NCBI GenBank assembly: GCA_049302575.1
Contig: JBAQMG010000061.1
Coordinates: 1-46,736 of the forward strand
Source of the DNA: JBAQMG01 sp049302575
Lineage (GTDB): Bacteria; Bacillota; Desulfitobacteriia; Desulfitobacteriales; Desulfitobacteriaceae
Length of the DNA: 46,736 nucleotides
Reading direction: 5' to 3'
In this document: in pieces, positions 1 to 8,222 of the stretch
How the letters are laid out: every line of letters begins with the position of its first letter
Position numbering within the stretch: position 1 is the first letter of the stretch
Translations under genes and position numbers: made by a program
The notes under the pieces: model-generated
Database searches by the model: none
What the model saw: the letters and a program-made list of their open reading frames with translations, nothing else
Told to the model about the DNA's origin: nothing

Positions 1-1
1 G

Positions 2-766
2 CTAAGAGAGTTTGCAGAAGATAAAAGAGGAATACTTGATGTAAGAGTCAAGACAAAACAAGGGAAACAGATTGATATAGAAATCCAAATACTGCCCACA
101 GAATTCATGCCGGAACGCACCCTGTTCTACTGGTCTAAGATGTATACCAGTCAAGTCAAGCCAGGAGATACTTATAAAACGCTCAAGAAATGCATCACCA
201 TCAACATTGTTGATTTCAAATGTACTCCACTTCAAAAACTGCACTCCAGCTATCATTTGACCGAAGACGAAACCGGCTACCGTTTGACGGATGTCTTAGA
301 GGTTCATTTCTTGGAAATGTCCAAACTAGCCGATCTAGAAATACCAAGAGATGAGAATGACGCCGTGGTGGAATGGATGGAATTCTTGGATGCCAAATCG
401 AAAGGAGTGCTCGAGATGTTAGCGGCAAAGAACCAGGACATTAAGAAAGCCTATAACCTATTACAGATCATTAGTAAGGATGAAAAGGCAAGGCTGCACT
501 ACGAGGCTAGGCAAGCAGAACTACGGGACCAACTAACGAGGATGGAGACTGCAGAGAATAAAGGCAGAGTAGAAGGGAAAGCAGAAACCATATGCCAATA
601 TCTCGAAGTTCGTTTTGGTGCAGAGTCTCAAGTCATTCAGGGGAGAGTTTGCCTGATAACTGACTTGGATGCGCTTAGTCGGATAATAAATCGAATTTTC
701 GTTGTCACTCATTTAGATGAAGCAACGGCTCTCATTCAAGACAACTGTGAAGCGACACGTTGCTGA
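2..766 (+). CDS. Rpn family recombination-promoting nuclease / PD-(D/E)XK transposase-like protein (5' partial)
   Basis: The reading frame is open from base 2, so the gene begins upstream of the window; the internal ATG at 107 is not its start. The first visible residues hold the nuclease core: Asp at about residue 13 of the visible part, then EIQ at about 27-29, the D...ExQ pattern of the Rpn/PDDEXK transposase-like family. The middle (RTLFYWSKMY, then IVDF) is also typical of this family. The C-terminal third is helical and charged (DEKARLHYEARQAELRDQL), ending in a region where family members often vary. Rpn proteins are DNA endonucleases that raise RecA-independent recombination and often occur as dispersed paralogues. 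There is no transposon end or partner gene next to it here. The family call is good; activity is unknown. Confidence 0.85.
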   Translation, partial: LREFAEDKRGILDVRVKTKQGKQIDIEIQILPTEFMPERTLFYWSKMYTSQVKPGDTYKTLKKCITINIVDFKCTPLQKLHSSYHLTEDETGYRLTDVLEVHFLEMSKLADLEIPRDENDAVVEWMEFLDAKSKGVLEMLAAKNQDIKKAYNLLQIISKDEKARLHYEARQAELRDQLTRMETAENKGRVEGKAETICQYLEVRFGAESQVIQGRVCLITDLDALSRIINRIFVVTHLDEATALIQDNCEATRC

Positions 767-857
767 ACAAAATTGTTTGTGGGTTAAATCCTACAACAAA
801 CTAGTTTTGCAATATTTTAGAAGTAAATAAAACAAAAAATACATAATACATAATACA

Positions 858-885
858 TGACCTAAAAAGATTTACATTTAGATCA
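858..885. promoter_or_regulatory. candidate operator dyad upstream of the lutAB-like pair
   Basis: TGACCTAAA, a 10-base spacer and TTTAGATCA form a dyad with 8 of 9 paired positions, ending 61 bases before the likely start codon at 946. The placement suits a GntR- or other dimer-type repressor of the Fe-S operon. No regulator gene lies next to it, so the cognate protein is unknown. Just upstream (about 839-857) is a short repeat of the heptamer ACATAAT. Confidence 0.35.
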
Positions 886-945
886 TTTTCTAATTTAATG
901 GTAATAGTGATAAATAAACTCTCAAAAAGATTGGATGGGGATAAG

Positions 946-1932
946 ATGGGTGTCGAAGTAAAACTACCTCCAGTACTTAATATTATCCGTGGTAATATAA
1001 TGAAGCACAGTAATCCACTCGCTATGAAGGGTACAGAGGTAGCAGCCTGGGCTAAAAGATTAAATTTACCAGAGCGTGGAGATTTATTATTTTACACAGG
1101 AGGCGAGTACCAACTTCTTCCGTTTATGGATTCCTTAATAGGTACGATGACACTTATGGATACAGGTGGTAAAGCATTTTCCTTGATGATGGGTGCTAGA
1201 AATATTATTAATAAGACAGGGATCAATGCGGAAAAGCTTTATGCCTCAGTTTTGGCTAAGGATCGGGAGCGCTTTAACTCGGTTTCATATAAAGCTGCAA
1301 TAATTTTGCAAAAGTTAGGGTATGAGTTTTGTTACCTTGGAGAGAAAGAAATATACAGTGGTGCCTTACTTTCCGAACTAGGCTTTTGTGAAGATATGAA
1401 AACCTATGCTGTTAAGGTAGTCGATGTGATTAAGCAGAGTGGCGCGAAGACTATTGTTTGTTTATCGCCTCATGCTGCAGAAGTATTAAAGTTTGTATTT
1501 CCAAAATTAATTCCGGATTTTTCGTACGAGATTCGTACTTTTGTTGAATTAGTCTGGGAAAGAAGAGATTTACTACCCGCCATCAATTCTGCTGAAACTG
1601 TGGTTATCCATGATTCTTGTCGTTTGGCTCGTGAATTGGAGATCGATGAAGAACTGCGAGATATTTTACAAAGTGTAGGTGTTCCTTTCCTAGAGGCCAA
1701 GTGTAATCGTAAATGGACAACTTGTTGTGGTGGTCCAAACAAGTTTCTTTTCCCTGAGGTATCTCATTTGGTCGCTGCGCGCAGGGTAGAAGAACTTGAG
1801 GAGACAGGAGCAAATATAATTTTAACCTCATGTCCTTATTGTCTAGCATCCCTCCAAGGTGGACAAGGAAAAGAAAACAAAACTAAAATAGAGGATTTGA
1901 TCGAATTTTTATATAGGGGGTTTAAAGAGTAA
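946..1932 (+). CDS. LutA/HdrD-type (Fe-S)-binding CCG-domain protein
   Basis: Likely electron-transfer subunit acting with the next gene, resembling LutA/GlpC/HdrD CCG-domain proteins that oxidise lactate or glycolate-type substrates or relay electrons. The C-terminal CCG domain is intact: HDSC at about residue 221, TTCCGGPN at about 258 and SCPYC at about 294. The N-terminal half resembles a first CCG module, but the expected Cys is replaced in YTGGEYQ, so only one cluster site is likely. The frame is open back to an ATG at 898. I prefer ATG 946 because TGGGG lies just upstream of it, while 898 has no ribosome site. The stop overlaps the start of the next gene by one base (TAATG), so the two are translationally coupled. 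The physiological substrate cannot be read from the sequence. Confidence 0.75.
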   Translation: MGVEVKLPPVLNIIRGNIMKHSNPLAMKGTEVAAWAKRLNLPERGDLLFYTGGEYQLLPFMDSLIGTMTLMDTGGKAFSLMMGARNIINKTGINAEKLYASVLAKDRERFNSVSYKAAIILQKLGYEFCYLGEKEIYSGALLSELGFCEDMKTYAVKVVDVIKQSGAKTIVCLSPHAAEVLKFVFPKLIPDFSYEIRTFVELVWERRDLLPAINSAETVVIHDSCRLARELEIDEELRDILQSVGVPFLEAKCNRKWTTCCGGPNKFLFPEVSHLVAARRVEELEETGANIILTSCPYCLASLQGGQGKENKTKIEDLIEFLYRGFKE

Positions 1933-3131
1933 TGGCTGATTTACAGAAAGAATTTAATGACTATACCAAAAATCTGAATAAAGCGAGCAAAGATGGAAAT
2001 ATCAAAAAAGCCATTACGCGGGCAGTTAAATCGTACCGCGAGACCACTGCTGAAACAATGGAGCGCTTTCCTCACACTCCAGATATGGCTGTTGAGGTGC
2101 GGGAGATTAAAACGAAGGCTATGGCCAATAATTCTGAATTGCTTAAACAAGCGATGGCTTCGGTCGAACGAAATAAAGGAAAAGCCTTTTATGCTAAAGA
2201 TAAACAAGAGGCACTGGAGATTACGGCAAAACTCATCGGTACAGGCAAAACCATCGTTAAGGGAAAGAGTATGTTGGGAGAAGAACTTGCCCTAAGAGAA
2301 TATCTCGAAGAAAAAGGGAATGAAGTCTGGGAGACCGACTTAGGTGAGTTCATCTTACAGCTTAATCACGAGAAACCTATGCACATCTTGTCTCCTTCGA
2401 TTCATGTCCCACGGGAGCAAGTAGCTGAATTGTTTACCAAATTCTTCAAAAAGGAAGTACCCCCCGATATTGCTCAGGAAGTGGCAGTAGTTAGGGAGTT
2501 CTTGAGAGAAAAATATTTTACGGCTGATGTCGGAATTAGCGGTGCCAACGTTGTAGCTGCTGATACGGGGGCTATGGTTATCATTGAAAACGAGGGTAAT
2601 GTCCGGCTTTCGACTGGGGCGCCACCCGTCCATATTCTTTTAGTAGGTATAGAAAAGATTGTTCCTACCTTTCAGGAGGCAATGAAAGTAACTGAGGTTA
2701 CCTGGCGTTATGCCCAATACGGCGTGCCGGGCTATGTTAATATTATTAGCGGACCAAGTAAAACTGGTGATATTGAAAAGGTAACCACCTATGGTGCTCA
2801 TGGACCCAAAGAATTCTATGTCATCTTTGTAGATAATGGGCGGAGTGATATGGCTAAAGAAGAGGAATTCAGTGAAGCTTTAAATTGTCTGCGTTGTGGG
2901 GGATGCATGTATGAATGCCCTGTCTTCCAAGTTACAGCAGGTCATTTTGGTCATGTTTATATGAGTGGTATTGGAGCAGTATGGACAGCCTTTGTTGCTG
3001 GGGGGGAGGAGAAAGCAGCTCCACTAGCTTTTACATGTCTACGCTGTGGGCGGTGTGTTGAAAGATGTCCGATGAAAATAAATATTCCCTCCATGGTCAA
3101 GAAATTAAGAGAAAGAGTAGTAAACGCATAG
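1932..3131 (+). CDS. LutB-like LUD-domain iron-sulfur protein
   Basis: A 399-residue protein with an N-terminal LUD (DUF162) domain of about 300 residues followed by two 4Fe-4S motifs, CLRCGGCMYECP at about 318 and CLRCGRCVERCP at about 368. This is the architecture of LutB (YkgF), the iron-sulfur subunit of the LutABC lactate oxidation complex. LutB is cytoplasmic and passes electrons toward the membrane or other carriers. Coupled to the upstream CCG protein and followed directly by a terminator, it closes a two-gene operon. There is no LutC and no lactate permease, so lactate as substrate is only a guess. Length and cysteine pattern are normal for the family. Confidence 0.85.
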   Translation: MADLQKEFNDYTKNLNKASKDGNIKKAITRAVKSYRETTAETMERFPHTPDMAVEVREIKTKAMANNSELLKQAMASVERNKGKAFYAKDKQEALEITAKLIGTGKTIVKGKSMLGEELALREYLEEKGNEVWETDLGEFILQLNHEKPMHILSPSIHVPREQVAELFTKFFKKEVPPDIAQEVAVVREFLREKYFTADVGISGANVVAADTGAMVIIENEGNVRLSTGAPPVHILLVGIEKIVPTFQEAMKVTEVTWRYAQYGVPGYVNIISGPSKTGDIEKVTTYGAHGPKEFYVIFVDNGRSDMAKEEEFSEALNCLRCGGCMYECPVFQVTAGHFGHVYMSGIGAVWTAFVAGGEEKAAPLAFTCLRCGRCVERCPMKINIPSMVKKLRERVVNA

Positions 3132-3162
3132 CTAAACCCTCAATTAAGCTATCAGCATATTT

Positions 3163-3202
3163 TTAGTACCAAGGGACGATTATCCTTTGGTACTAATTTT
3201 TT
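3163..3202 (+). terminator. rho-independent terminator after lutAB-like operon
   Basis: TTAGTACCAAGG pairs with CCTTTGGTACTAA (one bulged T) around a short loop and is followed by TTTTTT. It lies about 30 bases after the stop of the LUD protein. Confidence 0.85.
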
Positions 3203-3351
3203 ATGCTTTGAAAAAATAAAAAAGCCCAACAAAGCTAATTTAAAAAAAATTATTCCAAATTGCAGATAATAATGGTATAGTTATTAGTAGCATTATAAAG
3301 TCATTATGTATTTGTCCAACTGTGATCAAATAAGTATTTGGGGTGATCCGT

Positions 3352-4059
3352 TTGTCGTTAAAAAAGAAACAGCTTAATGCCTTAACTGTAACTGTTTTAC
3401 TGGGATTGACAGTCATAAGTTACTTTTCACTACCCACTTTCACACAGGAGGTAAACAAGGCGGCAAGTATTCTTGCTCGAGCAGATATTCAAGGGATGAG
3501 GATCTACTTGCTAGACTTTGGTATCTGGGCACCTTTGATTTCTATGGCCTTAATGGTCTTTCAGTCCATCGCAGCGCCACTACCAGCCTTTGTGATTACG
3601 TTCGCTAATGCTTGGATCTTTGGTTGGGTGACGGGGGCAGTTTATTCTTGGACTGGAGCGATGATCGGAGCCGCTTTATGCTATTGGATTGCCAAAGCTT
3701 ACGGTCGCCCAGTTGTTGAGAAATTCATTGGAAAAACAAGTCTGGCAACAACAGATAAATTTTTTGCCCAATATGGGAGGCATTCGATCATGATTGCCCG
3801 CCTGTTACCGATCGTTCCTTTTGATATTATCTCTTACGCAGCAGGGCTTACGACCATGAGTTTTTGGGGGTTTTTCTGGGCGACGGGAATTGGTCAATTG
3901 CCGGCTACCTTGATTTATTCTTGGCTTGGTGAAAAAATGTCTCCGACAGCTAAATATGCTTTTGGGGCAATTAGCTGTTTTTTAGTGTTACTGGTAGCTA
4001 GCCTGGCAATTAAGAAAAAATTTGATCAAAAGCTTGCGCGGGAAATCAATGCGAAATAA
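3352..4059 (+). CDS. TVP38/TMEM64 (DedA-related) membrane protein
   Basis: Integral membrane protein of about 235 residues with a basic N-terminus (KKKQ), a first hydrophobic helix, and the central SNARE-associated/VTT domain: PAPAFVITFANAWIFG, then GAALCYWIAKAYGRP, then ARLLPIVPFDIISYAAGL, the family signature. Members are thought to act in lipid or undecaprenyl-phosphate handling; the exact role here is unknown. The frame is open from GTG 3343, but TTG 3352 is the better start because GGGGTGAT lies at ideal distance before it. It overlaps the next gene by 11 bases, and both are likely made as one membrane module. Confidence 0.85.
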   Translation: MSLKKKQLNALTVTVLLGLTVISYFSLPTFTQEVNKAASILARADIQGMRIYLLDFGIWAPLISMALMVFQSIAAPLPAFVITFANAWIFGWVTGAVYSWTGAMIGAALCYWIAKAYGRPVVEKFIGKTSLATTDKFFAQYGRHSIMIARLLPIVPFDIISYAAGLTTMSFWGFFWATGIGQLPATLIYSWLGEKMSPTAKYAFGAISCFLVLLVASLAIKKKFDQKLAREINAK

Positions 4060-4969
4060 GCTAAAATGGACGTTTTACCTGCGATTAACGATTTCCCTAG
4101 CACTTATTACTTGGTTTGTGGTGGCCTTTGATTGGCGACAAATCTCAGGAATTTTGCAAAAGGTACAAACACAATGGCTTAGCATAGCCCTAATCTGGAT
4201 AATAGCCGCTGTGCTTGTTAGCACCCTCAAATGGCAAATCATTCTCCAAGCCCAAGGTTTAGAACTGAGTTTTAAAAAGCTTTGGCATATTTATTGGATG
4301 GGTTTATTTTTCAATAATTTCCTGCCCTCCAGCATTGGCGGGGATGCCCTTCGGATTCTTTGGGTGGGGAAAGCAATGCAAGACCAGCCTGGAGCTACTG
4401 CATCCGTAGTCCTTGAACGAATCTTGGCCACAACAGCTTTGGCAATGGTTGGTATAGTGGGTTGCCTTGTTGTGTTAAACCCCTGGCGGGAGATCATCAT
4501 GATGTTTCTCACACTCATCTTTATTACAATTTTGCTGTTGCTGTTAATCACTCTTGGGAGGTTACCAGATTTTATACTTAAACGAAAAAACCGTTTTACT
4601 CAATTCCTTATTGGCATCACAGAGCATGGGCGAAAAGTGAAAAAACACCCGAAGGCTATTGTCAGCGCATTATTCTGGTCAGTCGTTTTCCAACTATGTG
4701 TGGTGGGAACGAATTATGCAATTTTTCGTAGTTTAAACCTTGTGTCGATTAGCTGGGTTAAGTCCTTGTATGTTGTACCAGCCACTTCGGTGGCAGCCAT
4801 GCTACCCGCAGGGATTAACGGGTATGGGATAAGAGAAGGGGCTTACGTTCTTCTTCTTCGACCATATAACGTACCCGAGGCCGGAGCTTTTACCGCTTCA
4901 ATCCTGTTCGCCTTTTTAGTTAGTGTGTGCAGTTTATGGGGAGGTTGGGTCTGGCTTAAGAAAAGATAG
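4049..4969 (+). CDS. flippase-like (UPF0104 / AglD-MprF type) membrane protein
   Basis: A roughly 306-residue polytopic protein of the lysylphosphatidylglycerol synthase transmembrane/UPF0104 family. Family signposts are LKWQIILQAQG, the segment FFNNFLPSSIGGDALR at about residues 85-100, VVLERI, and PAGINGYGIREGAYV near the C-terminus. About eight hydrophobic segments are visible. Relatives flip or export lipid-linked substrates or regulate such steps. The start ATG 4049 lies inside the end of the TVP38 gene, giving translational coupling; the longer frame from TTG 4022 lacks its own ribosome site. Nearby glycosyltransferase-like genes fit a lipid-linked sugar role, but that is inference. Confidence 0.8.
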   Translation: MRNKLKWTFYLRLTISLALITWFVVAFDWRQISGILQKVQTQWLSIALIWIIAAVLVSTLKWQIILQAQGLELSFKKLWHIYWMGLFFNNFLPSSIGGDALRILWVGKAMQDQPGATASVVLERILATTALAMVGIVGCLVVLNPWREIIMMFLTLIFITILLLLLITLGRLPDFILKRKNRFTQFLIGITEHGRKVKKHPKAIVSALFWSVVFQLCVVGTNYAIFRSLNLVSISWVKSLYVVPATSVAAMLPAGINGYGIREGAYVLLLRPYNVPEAGAFTASILFAFLVSVCSLWGGWVWLKKR

Positions 4970-5030
4970 GCGGAATAGTCTTAAACTAGGGTTTGCAAAA
5001 ATCTAGATAAATGAAGGGGAGTATTTAGAA

Positions 5031-5702
5031 ATGGAAATGGGACAACGAATTTTAACCACTTTATTAGGCAGTATCTTAATAGTTAGCCTTGCAGGCTGTG
5101 GGGCAAGTCAGCCTTCACAAGCAAAGGCTGTAGCGCCAGCGACAGAACAAGCGGCTCAAGTAAGTAAAACCAACCCAATTATTGTGGATAAAGTAGCCAA
5201 AACGGTCAAGATGTATACTGAAGTTAACGGCAAGTATTTTGTAGAACCTACTCGTCATGGAATAGTTTTCAAGGATGGTTCGAACGGCGAGAAATCCATA
5301 CTTAAGGGTTGGGGAAACCAAAACGATTTTTATAACGCCTTAATAGATATTGGTGCCAAACCAGGCAATAATCTTACGCTTGAAACCGTCGCAGCTGTCC
5401 AAGGAGATCCACTTGATGTGACGATAACTTGGAACGGGGCAGGTAAAGCGATTCCTCTTTATGATGCTATCCTTGATTCTCAAAACAAAAAGGCAGATTT
5501 CCGGTTTGGGGGGAATCAAGCACAGGCTAAGACGAAAAATACGGGGTGTATATTATGCTTGGACAGTTGTCCGGTCGGTATTACCAGTGATGCTACTTAT
5601 CCACAAAAAAGTTTCGATAGTAAGCAAGTTGAATTTAGAGGGAATAAAGCTGTCCTTCCAGCGGACGGGACCCCAGTTATTGTGACCTTTAAAGTAAAGT
5701 AA
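5031..5702 (+). CDS. YdjY-domain lipoprotein with Cys motif
   Basis: Secreted lipoprotein: hydrophobic signal peptide with lipobox LAGC at about residues 21-24, then a low-complexity linker rich in Ala and Gln. The mature part matches YdjY-domain proteins (IVDKVAKTVKM, EPTRHGIVFKDGSNGEKS, FYNALIDIGAKPG). Near the C-terminus it carries CILCLDSCPVGI, a CxxCxxxC group that could bind a metal or cluster outside the membrane. AAGGGGAG stands nine bases before ATG 5031; ATG 5037 is an alternative. The last codons lie in a pentanucleotide repeat. It sits between the flippase-like gene and a small membrane protein, so the redox or metal role is probably membrane-linked. Function is not known. Confidence 0.75.
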   Translation: MEMGQRILTTLLGSILIVSLAGCGASQPSQAKAVAPATEQAAQVSKTNPIIVDKVAKTVKMYTEVNGKYFVEPTRHGIVFKDGSNGEKSILKGWGNQNDFYNALIDIGAKPGNNLTLETVAAVQGDPLDVTITWNGAGKAIPLYDAILDSQNKKADFRFGGNQAQAKTKNTGCILCLDSCPVGITSDATYPQKSFDSKQVEFRGNKAVLPADGTPVIVTFKVK

Positions 5703-5720
5703 AGTAAAGTAAAGTAAAGT
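5691..5720 (+). repeat. (AAAGT)6 pentanucleotide tandem repeat over a stop codon
   Basis: Six perfect copies of AAAGT. The YdjY lipoprotein stop (TAA, 5700-5702) lies inside the repeat. In the frame entering the repeat the reading is Lys-Val-Lys-stop whatever the copy number above three, so slippage would leave the protein unchanged but alter the distance to the next ribosome site (GGGGGGAG near 5726). Confidence 0.95.
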
Positions 5721-5734
5721 GATGTGGGGGGAGC

Positions 5735-6151
5735 ATGAACTCGAGTTATCTTAAACTTTTAAATATATTAGCGAGCGCCTTGATAGGTTTGAATCTGGGA
5801 TTTTGTTTAGCTCTGCTGCTGGCCCAATGGACTTGGCTAGAATTGAGGGTTAATGCGGGCTTGTTAATCCTGGTGGGATTACTTTTTGGGTTTATTTACG
5901 GGTTGTTTATCAGCCTTAAGCGCCCGCTGTTGAGAGGAAGGTTCTCGGTTGTTGCGCTTCTGCTGGCGGGGTTAGTTAGCGGTCGGGGAGTAGAGAATCT
6001 GCCAATACTGCTCGGCTCAATGTTCCGGGAAGGGATCTTAATCTCTTCCCTCACTTTGAAGGTTGCTGATTTAATGGTAGTCGGGATTGCTCTTTTGACA
6101 GTTGTGGCTGCTTGGGGGTTAAGTCGTTTGCGTTGCTCAGGGAGGAATTAG
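5735..6151 (+). CDS. small integral membrane protein, unknown function
   Basis: 138 residues and very hydrophobic, with about four membrane segments (roughly 8-30, 38-60, 68-85 and 108-130) separated by short basic turns (KRPLLRGR). There is a strong ribosome site, GGGGGGAGC, just before ATG 5735. I do not recognise the family. Its place between the YdjY lipoprotein and the radical SAM gene, all on one strand with short gaps, suggests it belongs to the same operon and may anchor or export the product of that pathway. Confidence 0.65.
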   Translation: MNSSYLKLLNILASALIGLNLGFCLALLLAQWTWLELRVNAGLLILVGLLFGFIYGLFISLKRPLLRGRFSVVALLLAGLVSGRGVENLPILLGSMFREGILISSLTLKVADLMVVGIALLTVVAAWGLSRLRCSGRN

Positions 6152-6175
6152 GTCTAATAGTCGGAGGTTGGTCAA

Positions 6176-7042
6176 GTGCAGCAAGCTAAAGTTTTTCCCA
6201 TAAAAGTTACTCGTAAAGAATTCAAAGAATTATGGCTCCACGTAACTTACCGCTGTAATTTACAATGTACGTACTGCTTATTTAATTGTTCACCTATAAA
6301 TAATCTGGGTGAGCTTTCCCTAGCGGACTGTCAAACCTATGTTTTAAAGGCTATTGCTCAAGGGGTTAAAGCTCTTTACCTTACTGGCGGCGAACCTTTG
6401 GTTTGGCCTTGGCTAAGCGATTTTCTCAAATGGTACTATGACTTAGAGTCTGTTTTACCTTTGACTATTTTAACCAATGGGACGCAAATATCCTCTGAAC
6501 GGGCTAGGCTATTTAGAGCTTATCTTCTTCAGGGACTGAATTTACGCATTAGTATGGAGTGTTATACCCAAACCAATCACGAAGAGTTTCGCGGGCAAGG
6601 TTCTTTTGCCAAAGTGCTTCAAGGTATTAGAAACTTAAATGACTGTGGGATTCGTCCCCTAATCGCTTATGTCAATAAATCAGGCGGTGACTTAGGTTCA
6701 CTAGAGACGATCAAGCTTGAGGGCGATTTCCGAGAGAGGCTGAAATTGGACTTTGGCTTAGAAATCAAGGGTCTAAAGATTATCGCGGCCTATGCTAAAG
6801 GACGATTTGCTGGTCAAGTTCAGCCAGAGGCTTCTAGGGAACAAGTAAGCCTAAGATTGGAAACAGTACAGTGCGCTTATGGGGTTGCCGTAAGTAAGGG
6901 TGGGGTGTTTCCTTGCCCAATTATGGTGGATGTTCCCGAAGCGGTTGTGCTAGAAACAAAGGCAGGTTTAATCGGACAGTCTTTCGAGTTAAACTATGAC
7001 TTCTGCCAGAGTTGTTTTGTCACTGGGACGTGCTGTGGCTAA
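6176..7042 (+). CDS. radical SAM protein with C-terminal Cys cluster
   Basis: 288 residues with the radical SAM motif CNLQCTYC (CxxxCxxC) at about residues 26-33 and the SAM-binding GGEP at about 70-73. The C-terminal region has CAYG, FPCP and then DFCQSCFVTGTCCG, a SPASM-like set for an auxiliary cluster. GTG 6176 is the start, preceded by CGGAGG. It is not ArsS, which has a CNQxCxHC motif, although the neighbours at 7544 and 8223 are the transferases usually found beside ArsS. The substrate could be a peptide or small molecule. The reaction cannot be deduced, and only the family call is firm. Confidence 0.85.
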   Translation: MQQAKVFPIKVTRKEFKELWLHVTYRCNLQCTYCLFNCSPINNLGELSLADCQTYVLKAIAQGVKALYLTGGEPLVWPWLSDFLKWYYDLESVLPLTILTNGTQISSERARLFRAYLLQGLNLRISMECYTQTNHEEFRGQGSFAKVLQGIRNLNDCGIRPLIAYVNKSGGDLGSLETIKLEGDFRERLKLDFGLEIKGLKIIAAYAKGRFAGQVQPEASREQVSLRLETVQCAYGVAVSKGGVFPCPIMVDVPEAVVLETKAGLIGQSFELNYDFCQSCFVTGTCCG

Positions 7043-7143
7043 GAAAATAGCGATTTTCATTGTGGTTTATGCCCCAAAGGGGCAGAGGTGTTTATAAAGC
7101 ATTAAGTTTTAAGGGTATTAGTTTTCAGAGGAGAGGGATTGGC

Positions 7144-7572
7144 ATGATAGCCTTGAAGGCTTCCGAGCTTGCCGGAGAGGCAATGCAGCAGGGATTCAAT
7201 TGTTGTGAAGCAGTCCTGACAGCAGCCAATAATATTTGGGATCTGAACTTAAGTCAGGATACTTTTGCAGCGGCGTCTTTATTTAAAGAAGGTATGGGCA
7301 GCGGGTGTACTTGCGGTGCTCTTGTTGGTATGGTTATGGCTTCTGGAATTCTCCGAGAAAGGCTAGGTTTACCTAAAGAAGAGAAGTTGGCCGCTAAGTT
7401 ACAGCAGCGATTCAAGCAGGAATTTAAGTCTTCGTGTTGTTTGGTCTTGCGCAAAAACCAGACATTTAGAGATCGACTTGGGAATAAGGGCTGTATCCGT
7501 CTGACCTCCAAGGCTGCGGCTTTATTGGTAGAGGAGTGGGAAAATGATTTCCGTAATCATTCCTACTTATAA
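7144..7572 (+). CDS. C_GCAxxG_C_C family protein
   Basis: About 142 residues matching the C_GCAxxG_C_C family: NCCEAVL at about residues 20-26, then GMGSGCTCGALVG at about 57-69 and a C-terminal pair of cysteines (SSCC). The family is of unknown biochemical function; the conserved cysteines suggest redox or metal chemistry. The frame runs back to 7060, but ATG 7144 has AGGAGAGGG at the right distance and starts at the usual point of the family. It overlaps the next gene by 29 bases. A perfect TGCCCC-AAA-GGGGCA hairpin lies in the gap upstream (7070-7084) without a T run, so it may modulate rather than stop transcription. Confidence 0.8.
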   Translation: MIALKASELAGEAMQQGFNCCEAVLTAANNIWDLNLSQDTFAAASLFKEGMGSGCTCGALVGMVMASGILRERLGLPKEEKLAAKLQQRFKQEFKSSCCLVLRKNQTFRDRLGNKGCIRLTSKAAALLVEEWENDFRNHSYL

Positions 7573-8218
7573 TGAAGAAAAAGTAATTGGTCAACTCTTA
7601 ACCTCCTTGATAAGTATTCCTTCATTAGAGATTATCGTGAGTGACGGCGGTAGTCAAGATGCCACACGAAGCATCTGCGAGGGGTTGGCAGTTAAATTTA
7701 TCAGTAGCTCCCTTGGGCGCGGTGCACAACAGAATGCCGGCGCGAGTATGGCAGCCGGTGATATCCTTTATTTTTTACATGCAGATTCCATACTTGAAAA
7801 TAGAGTTATTGACGAGATTAGGCAGGCTGTTGAGCAGGGAGGAGCATGGGGTTGTTGTACTCTAGCTTTTAACGCTAAGGGTCTGTTTTTTAAATATTTA
7901 GCCTGGATTTCCAATCTGCGGGCTAAGTATTTAAGCGTTTGTTTTGGTGATCAGGGCATTTTTTGTACGACAGAATTATTTTTGGCTGTAGGCGGTTTCC
8001 CTTCATATCCTATAATGGAAGATTTGAACCTTTCCAAACAACTAAGAAAGGTATCCCGAGCCAAAGTTATTCACGCGAAGATTGTGACGAGTGCTCGACG
8101 TTTTACGCAGGGTGGATCCTGGAGGACATTATTAAGAATGCAGGTTTTACAGCTCTTATTTCATTTAGGAACTAATCTGGATAAATTAGCAAGTATGTAT
8201 AGAAGGGGATTTAAGTGA
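7544..8218 (+). CDS. TIGR04283 family glycosyltransferase (rSAM/selenodomain-associated transferase 2)
   Basis: 224-residue GT2-fold transferase. It begins ISVIIPTYNEEKVIGQLL, followed by IIVSDGGSQDAT at about residues 30-41 and FLHADS, the DxD-like nucleotide-sugar site, at about 72. FGDQGIF and MEDLNLSKQL are typical of this subfamily. Members usually travel with the TIGR04282 protein, as here, where that gene starts four bases after this stop. The pair is linked in the literature to radical SAM/selenodomain and arsenosugar-type clusters. The start lies inside the previous gene. The acceptor is unknown. Confidence 0.87.
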   Translation: MISVIIPTYNEEKVIGQLLTSLISIPSLEIIVSDGGSQDATRSICEGLAVKFISSSLGRGAQQNAGASMAAGDILYFLHADSILENRVIDEIRQAVEQGGAWGCCTLAFNAKGLFFKYLAWISNLRAKYLSVCFGDQGIFCTTELFLAVGGFPSYPIMEDLNLSKQLRKVSRAKVIHAKIVTSARRFTQGGSWRTLLRMQVLQLLFHLGTNLDKLASMYRRGFK

Positions 8219-8222
8219 GGAT

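Noticed and set aside
6176..7042. Arsenosugar radical SAM protein ArsS
   Set aside because: The motif is CNLQCTYC rather than the ArsS type CNQxCxHC, and there is no selenodomain. Only the neighbours suggested it.
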